Shown: positions 47,306 through 55,431 of the stretch, in pieces | Layout: each line of letters begins with the position of its first letter | How positions within the stretch are numbered: the first letter of the stretch is position 1 | Assembly: GCF_014297445.1 (NCBI RefSeq) | Contig: NZ_JACORU010000001.1 | Location: 1,178,001-1,242,000, forward strand | Length of the DNA stretch: 64,000 nucleotides | Direction of reading: 5' to 3' | Source of the DNA: Ramlibacter albus | GTDB lineage: Bacteria > Pseudomonadota > Gammaproteobacteria > Burkholderiales > Burkholderiaceae_C | Made by a program: the position numbers and the translations under genes | The notes under the pieces: generated by a model | The model's database searches: none | The model's input: the letters and a program-made list of their open reading frames with translations, nothing else | Told to the model about the DNA's origin: nothing

Positions 47306-49672
47306 TCATTCCCTCGTCTTGAGCGCGGCCACCATGTCCAGCCGGTCCACGTGCCGGCGCACCACCAGCGCGCTCGCCACGCCCGCGGCGACCACCGCGA
47401 GCGCCGCCCACGCATACGTGCGCGGCTGGATCGCCACCGGGAACTGGAACTGGTCCGACTTCACGAGCGCCACCACGCCGTGCGTGAGGCCCCAGCCGAG
47501 CAGCATGCCCAGCGGCAGCGCCACCGCGATCGCGATGGCGAGCTCGCCCAGCAGCAGCATCGACACCTCCGCGCGCGTGAAGCCCAGCACGCGCAGGCTC
47601 GCGAGCTCCCACGTGCGCTCGGACAGCGCGATGCGCGCGTTGTTGTAGACCACGCCCACCGCGATCACCACCGCGAACACCGTGAGGATGCCGCTCATCA
47701 CCCGCACGTTGCGCGCGCTGATCTCCTGCATGTTGCGCACCATCGTCGCCTTGGCGAACGCGCCCGCCACCCTGGGCAGCTGCTGCGTGCGCTCCAGCAC
47801 CTGCGGCACGCGGCCGGGCAGCACGCGCAGGCTGAAGAAGTTGGCCAGGTCGCCGTCGCCCAGCAGCCGGTTGAGCGCATCGCGCTCCATGAAGGCGTTC
47901 AGGCCCATCATGTCGCCCACCGTTCGCTCGAGCACCACGCGGCGCACTTCGCGCGCGCCCTCGCGCACTTCCACGGTGAACTCGTCGCCCGCGCGCAGCC
48001 GCAGCTTCGCCGCGAGCCGGTCCGTCATCAGCACGCCGTGCACGCCCGGCGCGACGGCGCGGCCGGAGATGTCGATCACGTGCAGCAGCTGCGACCGCGG
48101 CGCCTCGCCTTCGAGCAGGCCTTTCTCGGCGACCGCGCCGTGGATGAAGCGCACCTCCAGCCGGCGGCCTGCCTCCACCTGCAGCACGCCCGGGATGCGC
48201 GCGAGCTCGCGGCCGGCGGACGCGTTCACCGAGTCGGTGGTCCACACGATGATGTCGCTGCGCATGCCGCGGTTGAACTGCGTGTCGACGATGGCATCGA
48301 TGGCGTCGCGGAAGAAGTTGCCCATGATCACGATCGCCACCGCCGCCGCGATGCCGCCCACGGTGATGAAGGCGCGCAGCGGCCGCCGCTCGATGTTGCG
48401 CGCGATCATCCGCAGCGCCGGGCTGGGCCGCAGGCGCGGCAGGCGCTCCAGCAGCGCGCGGCGATACCTGCCCGGCGCGGGCGGGCGCATGGCTTCGGCC
48501 GGCGACAGCTTCACCGTCGCGGCGATGGCCGTGAGCGTGCCCAGCACCGCGGTGGCGGCAACGATGCCGAACGCGGTGAGTGCGAGCGCAGGGTCGATGC
48601 GGTGGTCCAGCACCGGGAAGCGGAACATCTGCGCGTAGATCGCGACGATCAGCTCGCCGAGCCAGCGCCCGAGCGCGATGCCGAGCGCGCAGCCGGCCAG
48701 CACCATCGGCGAGACCAGCTTGAGGTAGTGCAGGGCGATCGCGCGGTTGCCGTAGCCGAGCGCCTTCAGTGCCGCCACCTGCTCGCGCTGGGTGGCGACC
48801 AACCGCGCGGTCACGACGTGCAGCAGGAAGCCCGCGACGGCGAGGAAGATCGCGGGCAGCACGGTGCCGATCACCTGCTGCTCGCGGATCTCGTTGTCCA
48901 GCATGGCGTGCGAGGGCTGCGCCTCGCGCCCGTGCGCGGGCGAGCCGCCGTAGCGCACCAGCGCGCGCGTCACCGCGTCGAGCACCGCGGGCTCCGAAGC
49001 GCCCGGCGCGAGCTTGATCGCGACGCGGGTGAATGCGCCCGTCATGTCGCTGGCGGCCGCGAGCGCGTCGTGGTCCACCCAGAACACGCCGAAGGCGCGC
49101 AGGTCCGGCATGCCGAAGAGGCCGCCGAAGATGTATTCCGGCGACAGGGCCGTGCCGGTGATGCGCAAGGTGTGCAGCCGTCCGTTGAAGAGGGCGGAGA
49201 CGGTGTCGCCCGGCCGCAGGCGGTGCGCCTGCGCGAAGCTCTCGGTGGCCACCGCTTCCATCTCGCTGCCGCCGTGCGTGCGCGCGTCGGGCCAGCGGCC
49301 CGTGCGCAGCACCAGCCTGTTCAGCCGATGCGGTTCGCGCGCGTTCACGCCGATCAGTTGCCCGATGACCGGGTCGGGGCTTCCGGGCACCGTCACGCGC
49401 GCCCACGATTCCACGGTGGCCTGCACGTCCACCACGCCGGGCAGTTCCGCGAGCCGCCGCGCGGTCGCCTGCGGCGCGCGGTGCACCATCGTGAACACGT
49501 CGGCGAAGCGCGCGCTCGCGTAGAAGGCATCGCGCGCCTGCGCGAGCGAATCCACCGCCGACAGGCTGGCGATGAAGCCGCCGACGCCGCTGGCCACCAC
49601 CAGCGCAATGGTGAGCGCCTGGCTCCACAGCAGGCGCAGGTCGCGCAGCACCTTGCGGTCCAGGGCGTTCAT
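47306..49672 (-). CDS. ABC exporter permease, FtsX/MacB type
   Basis: A 788-residue permease with an N-terminal helix, a large periplasmic domain, three helices with FtsX signatures (AIFLAVAGFLLHVVTARLVA; QREQVAALKALGYGNRAIAL), a second FtsX unit (YNNARIALSERTWELASLRV, LGFTRAEVSMLLLGELAIAI). It follows the ATPase after four bases. With a single permease carrying two FtsX units it resembles LolCDE/DevBCA-like exporters; substrate unknown. Confidence 0.92.
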   Translation of the reverse strand: MNALDRKVLRDLRLLWSQALTIALVVASGVGGFIASLSAVDSLAQARDAFYASARFADVFTMVHRAPQATARRLAELPGVVDVQATVESWARVTVPGSPDPVIGQLIGVNAREPHRLNRLVLRTGRWPDARTHGGSEMEAVATESFAQAHRLRPGDTVSALFNGRLHTLRITGTALSPEYIFGGLFGMPDLRAFGVFWVDHDALAAASDMTGAFTRVAIKLAPGASEPAVLDAVTRALVRYGGSPAHGREAQPSHAMLDNEIREQQVIGTVLPAIFLAVAGFLLHVVTARLVATQREQVAALKALGYGNRAIALHYLKLVSPMVLAGCALGIALGRWLGELIVAIYAQMFRFPVLDHRIDPALALTAFGIVAATAVLGTLTAIAATVKLSPAEAMRPPAPGRYRRALLERLPRLRPSPALRMIARNIERRPLRAFITVGGIAAAVAIVIMGNFFRDAIDAIVDTQFNRGMRSDIIVWTTDSVNASAGRELARIPGVLQVEAGRRLEVRFIHGAVAEKGLLEGEAPRSQLLHVIDISGRAVAPGVHGVLMTDRLAAKLRLRAGDEFTVEVREGAREVRRVVLERTVGDMMGLNAFMERDALNRLLGDGDLANFFSLRVLPGRVPQVLERTQQLPRVAGAFAKATMVRNMQEISARNVRVMSGILTVFAVVIAVGVVYNNARIALSERTWELASLRVLGFTRAEVSMLLLGELAIAIAVALPLGMLLGWGLTHGVVALVKSDQFQFPVAIQPRTYAWAALAVVAAGVASALVVRRHVDRLDMVAALKTRE

Positions 49673-49676
49673 CGCA

Positions 49677-50387
49677 TCACCACGAAAGCTCCGCGGGCGT
49701 GAGCCGGCGCGCGGGCACCTCGATGCTCGCGATGCGGCCGTCGGCCAGCTTCACCACGCGGTCGGCCATCGCCGAGATCGCCGCGTTGTGCGTGATCACC
49801 ACTGCCGTTGTCCCGAGGTTGCGGTTGATGTCCGCGATGACCTCCAGCACCAGCTTGCCGGTCGCGTAGTCCAGCGCGCCGGTCGGTTCGTCGCACAGCA
49901 GCAGCTGCGGGCGCTTGGCGATGGCGCGCGCGATCGCCACGCGCTGCTGCTCGCCCCCGGACAGCTGCGAGGGGAAGTGGTCGCGCCGCGGCGAGAGCGC
50001 CACCAGCGCGAGCGCTTCGTCCACCGGCATCGGGTCGGCCGCGATGTCGGTGACGAGCGCCACGTTCTCCGCGACGGTCAGGCTCGGGATGAGGTTGTAG
50101 AACTGGAAGACGAAGCCGACGTGCTCGCGCCGGTAGCGGGTGAGCGCTTCTTCCGTGGCATCGGTGAGGCGGTGGTCCTGGAACACCACCTCGCCGCTGG
50201 TGGGCCGGTCCAGCCCGCCCAGGATGTTCAGCAGCGTCGACTTGCCGCTGCCCGACGCCCCGAGCAGCACGATGAACTCGCCGGCGCGCACGTCGAGGTC
50301 CACGTCGGCGAGTGCGCGTACCGCCGCGTCGCCGGTGCCGTAGGTGCGGCAGAGCGAGCGGGCGCGCAGGACGGGGTCGGGTTCCAT
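49677..50387 (-). CDS. ABC exporter ATPase (MacB/LolD type)
   Basis: A 236-residue ATPase with Walker [11 protein letters not shown]-loop [10 protein letters not shown], signature [16 protein letters not shown], Walker [13 protein letters not shown] and H-loop THN. First gene of the exporter operon. Its ATG lies one base downstream of the T-tract of an intrinsic terminator, and no ribosome site is visible between them, so expression must use read-through or a promoter inside the terminator region. Confidence 0.94.
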   Translation of the reverse strand: MEPDPVLRARSLCRTYGTGDAAVRALADVDLDVRAGEFIVLLGASGSGKSTLLNILGGLDRPTSGEVVFQDHRLTDATEEALTRYRREHVGFVFQFYNLIPSLTVAENVALVTDIAADPMPVDEALALVALSPRRDHFPSQLSGGEQQRVAIARAIAKRPQLLLCDEPTGALDYATGKLVLEVIADINRNLGTTAVVITHNAAISAMADRVVKLADGRIASIEVPARRLTPAELSW

Positions 50388-50388
50388 G

Positions 50389-50415
50389 AAAAAAAAAGCG
50401 GGCCGCGAGGCCCGC
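50389..50415 (-). terminator. intrinsic terminator abutting an ABC ATPase start codon
   Basis: On the minus strand GCGGGCC-TCGC-GGCCCGC followed by nine T. A perfect 7-bp stem; the T run ends one base before the ATG of the ATPase gene. It terminates transcription of the small Lys/Ala-rich gene upstream. Confidence 0.85.
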
Positions 50416-50459
50416 AATGACCAAGCTCGGGATGGGAGCCTGGGACGTCGTTCCCCGTT

Positions 50460-50795
50460 CTACTTTTCGCCCGAGGTCGTCTGGCCCTTCTTCACCGCGT
50501 CCGTGGCGTTGGCCTTGCGGTTCGCCGCCGCGGTCTTGCGTTCCTCCTTCGTGGCGACCTTCGCCACGCCGGCGGACTCGGGGCCGGTGCCGCCGGGCAC
50601 GTCCACCTTCGCCTGCTTCGTGCCTTCGGCCTTGCGGGCGGCCTTGGCCGCGGCCTTCTCGGACTTGGTGGCCTTCTTCGTGGGGGCGGCGCGCGATTGC
50701 GCCTCGTCCACTTCGCCCTTGCCCTGGGCGAATGCGCCGGTGGTGGCCATGAGCGAGGCCAGCGCGGCGGCGATCAGCAGTTTGGTCTTGATCAT
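50460..50795 (-). CDS. small exported Lys/Ala-rich protein
   Basis: A 111-residue protein with a Sec signal (LLIAAALASLMATTGAFAQ) and a mature region of repeated Lys/Ala/Glu/Thr (KKATKSEKAAAKAARKAEG; KEERKTAAANRKA), probably disordered and strongly basic. AAGGAG precedes the start. A predicted FNR-type box lies 61 bases upstream with AACACT as a possible -10. It could bind nucleic acid or envelope polymers; unknown. Confidence 0.7.
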   Translation of the reverse strand: MIKTKLLIAAALASLMATTGAFAQGKGEVDEAQSRAAPTKKATKSEKAAAKAARKAEGTKQAKVDVPGGTGPESAGVAKVATKEERKTAAANRKANATDAVKKGQTTSGEK

Positions 50796-50855
50796 CGATT
50801 TCTCCTTGGTTGGGCTTCGATGGCTTCAGTGTTCTCGCTGCGTGCGGTCCGTAGC

Positions 50856-50869
50856 TTGTTGCCCATCAA
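50856..50869. promoter_or_regulatory. FNR-type box between divergent genes
   Basis: TTGTTGCCCATCAA. AAGAAT begins 21 bases downstream on the plus side and AACACT 22 bases away on the minus side, matching the spacing of FNR-activated promoters. The plus-strand transcript would begin at or next to the ATG at 50903. Confidence 0.55.
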
Positions 50870-50902
50870 CATCCGCGTGCGCGGCCCGCCAAGAATGACT
50901 CC

Positions 50903-52360
50903 ATGAACGCGCGAAACAAGCAGCAACTGGTCGACGCCCTCGCCCGCCGGGTGGGGGGCGAGTGGATCGAAACACCGATCTCGTGGGTGGTGCTCGGCGC
51001 CGGCGAAGCCCTCAAGCTGAAGAAGCCGCTGAAACTGCCCTTCCTCGATTACAGCCGCATCGGGCAGCGGCAGCGCTGCTGCCTGGAGGAGGTGCGCATC
51101 AACCGGCGCACGGCCCCCGGCCTGTACCTGGGCGTGAGCCGCATCACCGGCACCGCCGACGCGCCGCGCGTCGACGGCGCGGGGCGGGCGCTGGAGTACG
51201 CAGTGCGGATGCGCCGCTTCGAGCAGGCGGCGCTGCTCGGGGCTATGGCACGGCAGGGCCGCCTGGACACCGCCACTGTGGACCGCCTCGCGCACAACGT
51301 CGCGCGCTTCCACGTGAACGCCCAGCCCGTGCCCATGACCGAAGCCTGGGTGGCGGCAAGCGGTGCCTTGCGGCGCGCGCTCGCGGCGCTCGACGGCGTG
51401 CGAGACCTCGCCGGCCGCGGCGAGGCGATGGCAATCGCCGCATGGCTGGACGCCGAGACTGTGCGCCTCATGCCGCTGTGGCAGCAGCGCGCCCGCCACG
51501 GCTGCGTGCGGGACGGCCACGGCGACCTGCACCTGGACAACATCGTGCTGCTGGACGGCGAGCCGGTGCCCTTCGACGCCATCGAGTTCGACCCGGCGCT
51601 GCGCCGCATCGACATCGCGGAGGACATGGCCTTCACCTTCATGGACCTGCACACGCGGGCCGGCCCGGCACTCGCATGGCGCTTCCTCAACGGCTGGCTG
51701 GAATGGACGGGCGACTACGAAGCCCTGGGCCTGCTGCGCATGGCGGTCGTCTACCGCGCCCTCGTGCGTGCGCGCGTGGAAAGCGCGCGCGGCAACGACG
51801 CGCTCGCCCGCACCTACCTCGCCACCGCGCTGCGCCAGATGCGCGAGCCGGTGCCCGCGCTCTACATCACGCACGGCCTGCCCGGCTCGGGCAAGTCCAC
51901 CGCGGCGGCCCGCCTCGCGCAAACGCTGGGCGCCGTGCGCGTGCGTTCCGACGTCGAGCGCAAGCGCCTGTTCGGGTTGTGGATGGACGAGAGTTCGCGC
52001 GATGCGGCCAAGGACATCTACACGCCGAAAGCGACGCGCCAGACGTACGAGCGCCTGCGCACGCTGGCGCGCGGCGCGATCACGGCCGGCTACCCGGTGG
52101 TGATCGACGCCGCCTTCCTCAAGCGCGAGGAGCGCAGCCGCGCGCGCGAGGTGGCCACCGAGTACCACGTGCCGTTCCACATCGTCGAATGCGACGCGCC
52201 GCTGGCCGTCCTGCGCGAGCGGCTGGCAGCGCGCACCGGCGACGCGTCCGAAGCCACGGCCGCCGTGCTGGACAAGCTGCGGCGTGGCGCAGAACCCCTG
52301 GCCGCGGCCGAGGCCGCCCTCGTCGAAGCACCACCTGCAACCCTGGAGACCTCCTCATGA
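50903..52360 (+). CDS. aminoglycoside-phosphotransferase/P-loop kinase fusion
   Basis: A 485-residue protein of two domains: an APH-like kinase (DGHGDLHLDN, 204-213; DAIEFDPALRRIDIAEDM) and a C-terminal P-loop kinase (GLPGSGKST, 325-333; VVIDAAFLKREERSRAREVA). Such fusions are common in Burkholderiales stress loci; substrate unknown and antibiotic resistance should not be assumed. Its ATG is at the predicted transcription start, so the mRNA may be leaderless. It overlaps the BON gene by ATGA. Confidence 0.85.
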   Translation: MNARNKQQLVDALARRVGGEWIETPISWVVLGAGEALKLKKPLKLPFLDYSRIGQRQRCCLEEVRINRRTAPGLYLGVSRITGTADAPRVDGAGRALEYAVRMRRFEQAALLGAMARQGRLDTATVDRLAHNVARFHVNAQPVPMTEAWVAASGALRRALAALDGVRDLAGRGEAMAIAAWLDAETVRLMPLWQQRARHGCVRDGHGDLHLDNIVLLDGEPVPFDAIEFDPALRRIDIAEDMAFTFMDLHTRAGPALAWRFLNGWLEWTGDYEALGLLRMAVVYRALVRARVESARGNDALARTYLATALRQMREPVPALYITHGLPGSGKSTAAARLAQTLGAVRVRSDVERKRLFGLWMDESSRDAAKDIYTPKATRQTYERLRTLARGAITAGYPVVIDAAFLKREERSRAREVATEYHVPFHIVECDAPLAVLRERLAARTGDASEATAAVLDKLRRGAEPLAAAEAALVEAPPATLETSS

Positions 52361-52785
52361 AGACCGATGCCCAACTCAAGTCCGACGTCGTCGCCGAACT
52401 GGCGTGGGACCCTGCCGTCAACTCGACGCACATAGGCGTCGCCGTCGAGGACGGTGTCGTCACGCTCAGCGGCTCGCTCGACTCGCTGGCCGAGAAGTAC
52501 GCCGCCGAGAAGGCCGTGCGACGCATCGCCGGCGTGCGCGGCATCACCAACTCGGTGACGGTCAAGGGCCTCGCGAACGCGGGCGACATCCGCGAAGAGA
52601 TCGCCGGTGCGCTCGCACGGCACGCGAAGCGCGAAGCCACGCACATCGCGGTCGATGTGGACGGCGGCGTGGTCACCCTCACCGGCGAAGTGGACTCGCT
52701 GCCCGAGCACGACGCCGTCGTGGGCACGGCCTTCGCGGCCAAGGGCGTGTCGCGCGTGGTCGACCGCCTGCACGTCGTGCACTGA
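52357..52785 (+). CDS. BON-domain protein (OsmY-like)
   Basis: A 142-residue protein with two BON domains, each with the pattern GVAVEDGVVTLSGSLDSL and IAVDVDGGVVTLTGEVDSLP. No Sec signal is present, so it is probably cytoplasmic, unlike OsmY. BON domains bind phospholipid or polymers. Translationally coupled to the upstream kinase. Confidence 0.9.
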   Translation: MKTDAQLKSDVVAELAWDPAVNSTHIGVAVEDGVVTLSGSLDSLAEKYAAEKAVRRIAGVRGITNSVTVKGLANAGDIREEIAGALARHAKREATHIAVDVDGGVVTLTGEVDSLPEHDAVVGTAFAAKGVSRVVDRLHVVH

Positions 52786-52842
52786 AGGTTGCCGCTGCAC
52801 CCCGCGGGTTCGTGAAATGCCACGAAATCCTGCGGGTGGGCC

Positions 52843-53628
52843 TCAAGCGTATGCGCGCGCGGCGCGCAGCGCGTCCATGTCCAGCACCTGGATGCGGCGC
52901 CGCTCGACGCTCACGATGCCGCGGCGCGCGAAGGCCGAGAGCGTGCGGCTGACGGTCTCCAGCGTCGTGCCGAGGTAGCTGCCGATGTCGGCGCGCGTCA
53001 TGCGCAGGTTGAACTCGCGCGGCGAGTAGCCGCGCTCCTGCATGCGTTCGGACAGCTGCACCAGGAAGGCCGCGACGCGTTCCTCGGCGTGCGAGTGCGC
53101 GATCAGCGCGAGCAGCTTGTGGTCGCGCACGAGCTCGCTGCCGGCGATGCGCACCAAGTGCTCGCGCAGCGTGCGCGACTCGGCCGAGACGTCGCTCAGC
53201 TGCGAATACGGGATGGCGCAGATCTCGGCGTTCTCCAGCGCCGTCAACGTGGTCGGGTGCGCGCCGGTGGCCGTCGCGTCCAGGCCCACCACGTCGCCCG
53301 GCAGGTGGAACGCCACTACCTGCTCGCGCCCGTCGGGCAGCACGATGGTCGACTTGAAGCTGCCGAAGCGCACCGCGTACACGAAGAGGAAGCGGTCGCC
53401 CACGCGGTAGACGGCCTGGCCCTTGCGCGCGCGGCGGCGGCCCAGGGCGAGGCGCGCGAAGTGCACCGTCTCCCATTCCGTGGTGCCGGACGTGAGGCAG
53501 CGCACCTTCACCGGGCAGTTCGCGCACTGGCTTGCCGGGTTGTCGTGCGACGGCGCGCATGCGCCGGTGAAATCGAGGTGGCCGGCGGCGGGGGCCGGGT
53601 AGGTGGCGGTACCGGAGGTGAAGTCCAT
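52843..53628 (-). CDS. fnr: FNR-type oxygen-sensing regulator
   Basis: A 261-residue Crp/Fnr protein. It has cysteines at 24, 35, 38 and 44 (CANCPVKVRC gives the C-x2-C-x5-C spacing of E. coli FNR) and Cys137 in ENAEICAIP, so it can hold an oxygen-labile [4Fe-4S] cluster. The HTH contains LETVSRTLSAF, whose E-x-x-S-R contacts read TTGAT. This matches the boxes found around it. The gene has a possible box upstream (53730-53743). Confidence 0.93.
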   Translation of the reverse strand: MDFTSGTATYPAPAAGHLDFTGACAPSHDNPASQCANCPVKVRCLTSGTTEWETVHFARLALGRRRARKGQAVYRVGDRFLFVYAVRFGSFKSTIVLPDGREQVVAFHLPGDVVGLDATATGAHPTTLTALENAEICAIPYSQLSDVSAESRTLREHLVRIAGSELVRDHKLLALIAHSHAEERVAAFLVQLSERMQERGYSPREFNLRMTRADIGSYLGTTLETVSRTLSAFARRGIVSVERRRIQVLDMDALRAARAYA

Positions 53629-53729
53629 CGCGTGCTCGCTGCGTTGTGTGCTGCATCGATGCTCGCCGTGGGCGCGGTCGCGGCGCTATGTACATGTACC
53701 TAGCCGGCGATAGGCAGTTCCGCGCCGGT

Positions 53730-53743
53730 TTGCGCTGGATCAA
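53730..53743 (-). promoter_or_regulatory. FNR-type box upstream of fnr
   Basis: TTGCGCTGGATCAA, with one perfect half. It lies 102 bases before fnr and suggests autoregulation; no -10 at the expected spacing is evident. Confidence 0.4.
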
Positions 53744-53756
53744 ATTTCGCGGCGCG

Positions 53757-54398
53757 TCAGAGCCGGTTCGATGCGTACGCGATCAGCTCCGCGCCGGTGC
53801 GCAGGCCCAGTTTGCGCTTGATGTTGGCGCGGTGGATGTCCACGGTGCGCGCGCTCAGGTCGAGCGCGGCGGCGATCTCCTTGGTCGTTCGCCCGAGCTT
53901 GAGCTGCTCCAGCACCTCGAGCTCGCGCACGCTCAGCCCCTCCTGCGGTGCCGCCGCCGCTTCGGCCGCCGGGCGGTTGCGCTGCAGCACGCGGTTGAGC
54001 AGCCGCGCCCCCAGGCGTGGGCTGATCCACGTGCCGCCTTCCAGCACTTCGAGCGCGGCCGGGATGATGATCGAGTGCGCGGTCTCCTTCATGAGGTAGC
54101 CGCGCGCGCCGAGCGCCAGCACCTGCTCGCCATAGAGCATCTCGTCCTGCATGGAGATGACCAGCGTGGGGCGCGGCAACTGCGCGGCGATCACCGCACG
54201 AACGGTGTCCAGGCCCGCGGAATCGGCGAGGCCCATGTCGGTGATCACGAGGTCGGGCTGGTGCTGCGCGATAAGGGCGAGCCCCTCCTGCAGCGTGGCC
54301 GCGGAGCCCGCCAGCGCCAGCTGCGGCGCCGCGCGCACGAGCGTCTCGAGGCCGAAGCGCACGATGTCGTGGTCGTCGATGAGAACAACGGTCTTCAT
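53757..54398 (-). CDS. NarL/FixJ-family response regulator, orphan
   Basis: A 213-residue regulator: receiver with Asp8/Asp9 and phosphoacceptor Asp54 (LVITDMGLADS), then a LuxR-type HTH (LSVRELEVLEQLKLGRTTKE; ALDLSARTVDIHRANIKRKL). No histidine kinase is adjacent. It lies beside fnr in the same orientation, as response regulators do in other low-oxygen loci. Confidence 0.93.
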   Translation of the reverse strand: MKTVVLIDDHDIVRFGLETLVRAAPQLALAGSAATLQEGLALIAQHQPDLVITDMGLADSAGLDTVRAVIAAQLPRPTLVISMQDEMLYGEQVLALGARGYLMKETAHSIIIPAALEVLEGGTWISPRLGARLLNRVLQRNRPAAEAAAAPQEGLSVRELEVLEQLKLGRTTKEIAAALDLSARTVDIHRANIKRKLGLRTGAELIAYASNRL

Positions 54399-54440
54399 GG
54401 GGTTTCAGTGAAGACGTTAGCAGCCGGCCCCGGGCGGGCG

Positions 54441-54454
54441 TTGACCTGGCGCAA
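54441..54454 (-). promoter_or_regulatory. FNR-type box upstream of the response regulator
   Basis: TTGACCTGGCGCAA; a weak -10 (TAACGT) follows after 21 bases on the minus strand. Confidence 0.45.
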
Positions 54455-54467
54455 TGGCGACGCGAAC

Positions 54468-54481
54468 CTGACAGCCATCAA
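54468..54481 (+). promoter_or_regulatory. FNR-type box upstream of the membrane protein and Hsp20
   Basis: CTGACAGCCATCAA; TATCCT follows after 22 bases, which puts the start of transcription near 54516, 26 bases before the ATG. Confidence 0.5.
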
Positions 54482-54541
54482 GCCCGCAGGTTGCACCGCT
54501 ACCTATCCTGCATCGAACGACAACGGCGACAGGAGCAGGCG

Positions 54542-54949
54542 ATGGACCGCATCACGCATACCCGGCAAGCGTGGCAGGCGCGCCTGTTGTGGCCGTGGCT
54601 GCTCGGCGCGGCTGCAACCCTGGCCGGCGGCTGGCTGTCGTCGGCGCTGTCGGCGGTGCACGGGCTGCCCGGCTTCGCGGCCACGCTGCTGTTGCTTCTG
54701 GCGCTGTATGGCGTGGCCGCCGTGCTCGCCCGCGTGCAGGCGGCCGGCCCCACGGCCGCGATCGCCGGCGTGTTCTACCTGGGCATCCCGGTTGGCCTCG
54801 TCATCGACGCCATGCTCGAACGCACATCGGGCGGTGCGCCGCGCGAACTCTTTCCCTACGAGCTGGCCATCTGGTGCGCTTATGCGGCACTGCCGGTTGC
54901 AGTGGGCATGGCCATCGGCAGCTGGTGGCACTCGCGCCACCCCACGTGA
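54542..54949 (+). CDS. four-helix membrane protein
   Basis: A 135-residue integral membrane protein with helices near 16-36, 42-60, 68-88 and 108-128. No family recognised. AGGAGCAGGCG precedes the start. It lies 29 bases upstream of the Hsp20 gene and is probably co-transcribed. Confidence 0.7.
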   Translation: MDRITHTRQAWQARLLWPWLLGAAATLAGGWLSSALSAVHGLPGFAATLLLLLALYGVAAVLARVQAAGPTAAIAGVFYLGIPVGLVIDAMLERTSGGAPRELFPYELAIWCAYAALPVAVGMAIGSWWHSRHPT

Positions 54950-54978
54950 TTCCACAACCACCGAGAAAGGATGACACC

Positions 54979-55407
54979 ATGGGCAACCTCAAGCTCCTCG
55001 ACCCACTGTTCGGCGACACGTTCGACAGCGCGATGCGCCGCTTCTTCGCTGCCGCCCCGCTCGAGGGCGACGCACCCGCCTCGAAGATGAAGATCGACGT
55101 GACCGAGAACGCCGACGGCTACCTCGTCAAGGCCGACCTGCCCGGCATGAAGAAGGAAGACATCTCCGTGCGCGTGGATGGCAACTTCGTGCAGATCGAC
55201 GCCCAGTCGGGCACCGAGAAGGAGACCAGGGGCAACGGCGACAAGCTGCTGTGCCGCGAGCGCACCTGGGGTGCCGTCTCGCGCGCATTCACGCTCGCAA
55301 GCGACATCGACGAGAGCATGGTCGATGCGAGGTACGCGGACGGCGTGCTGACCCTCCGGCTGCCGCGCAAGGCGGGCAACGCGACGAAGAAGATCACGGT
55401 GAACTGA
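54979..55407 (+). CDS. small heat-shock protein, Hsp20/alpha-crystallin
   Basis: A 142-residue chaperone with an alpha-crystallin domain: KIDVTENADGYLVKADLPGM (38-57) and GVLTLRLPRK (signature G-x-L near the end). It prevents aggregation of unfolded proteins without ATP. Located in the FNR cluster, as Hsp20 genes are in other low-oxygen loci. Confidence 0.95.
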   Translation: MGNLKLLDPLFGDTFDSAMRRFFAAAPLEGDAPASKMKIDVTENADGYLVKADLPGMKKEDISVRVDGNFVQIDAQSGTEKETRGNGDKLLCRERTWGAVSRAFTLASDIDESMVDARYADGVLTLRLPRKAGNATKKITVN

Positions 55408-55431
55408 GCGCGATGCGCCCGCGCGGCCGCG

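Noticed and set aside
50903-52360. Calling the APH/P-loop fusion an antibiotic resistance gene
   Set aside because: The APH-like fold is shared by many small-molecule kinases, and the context is a stress locus, not a resistance island.
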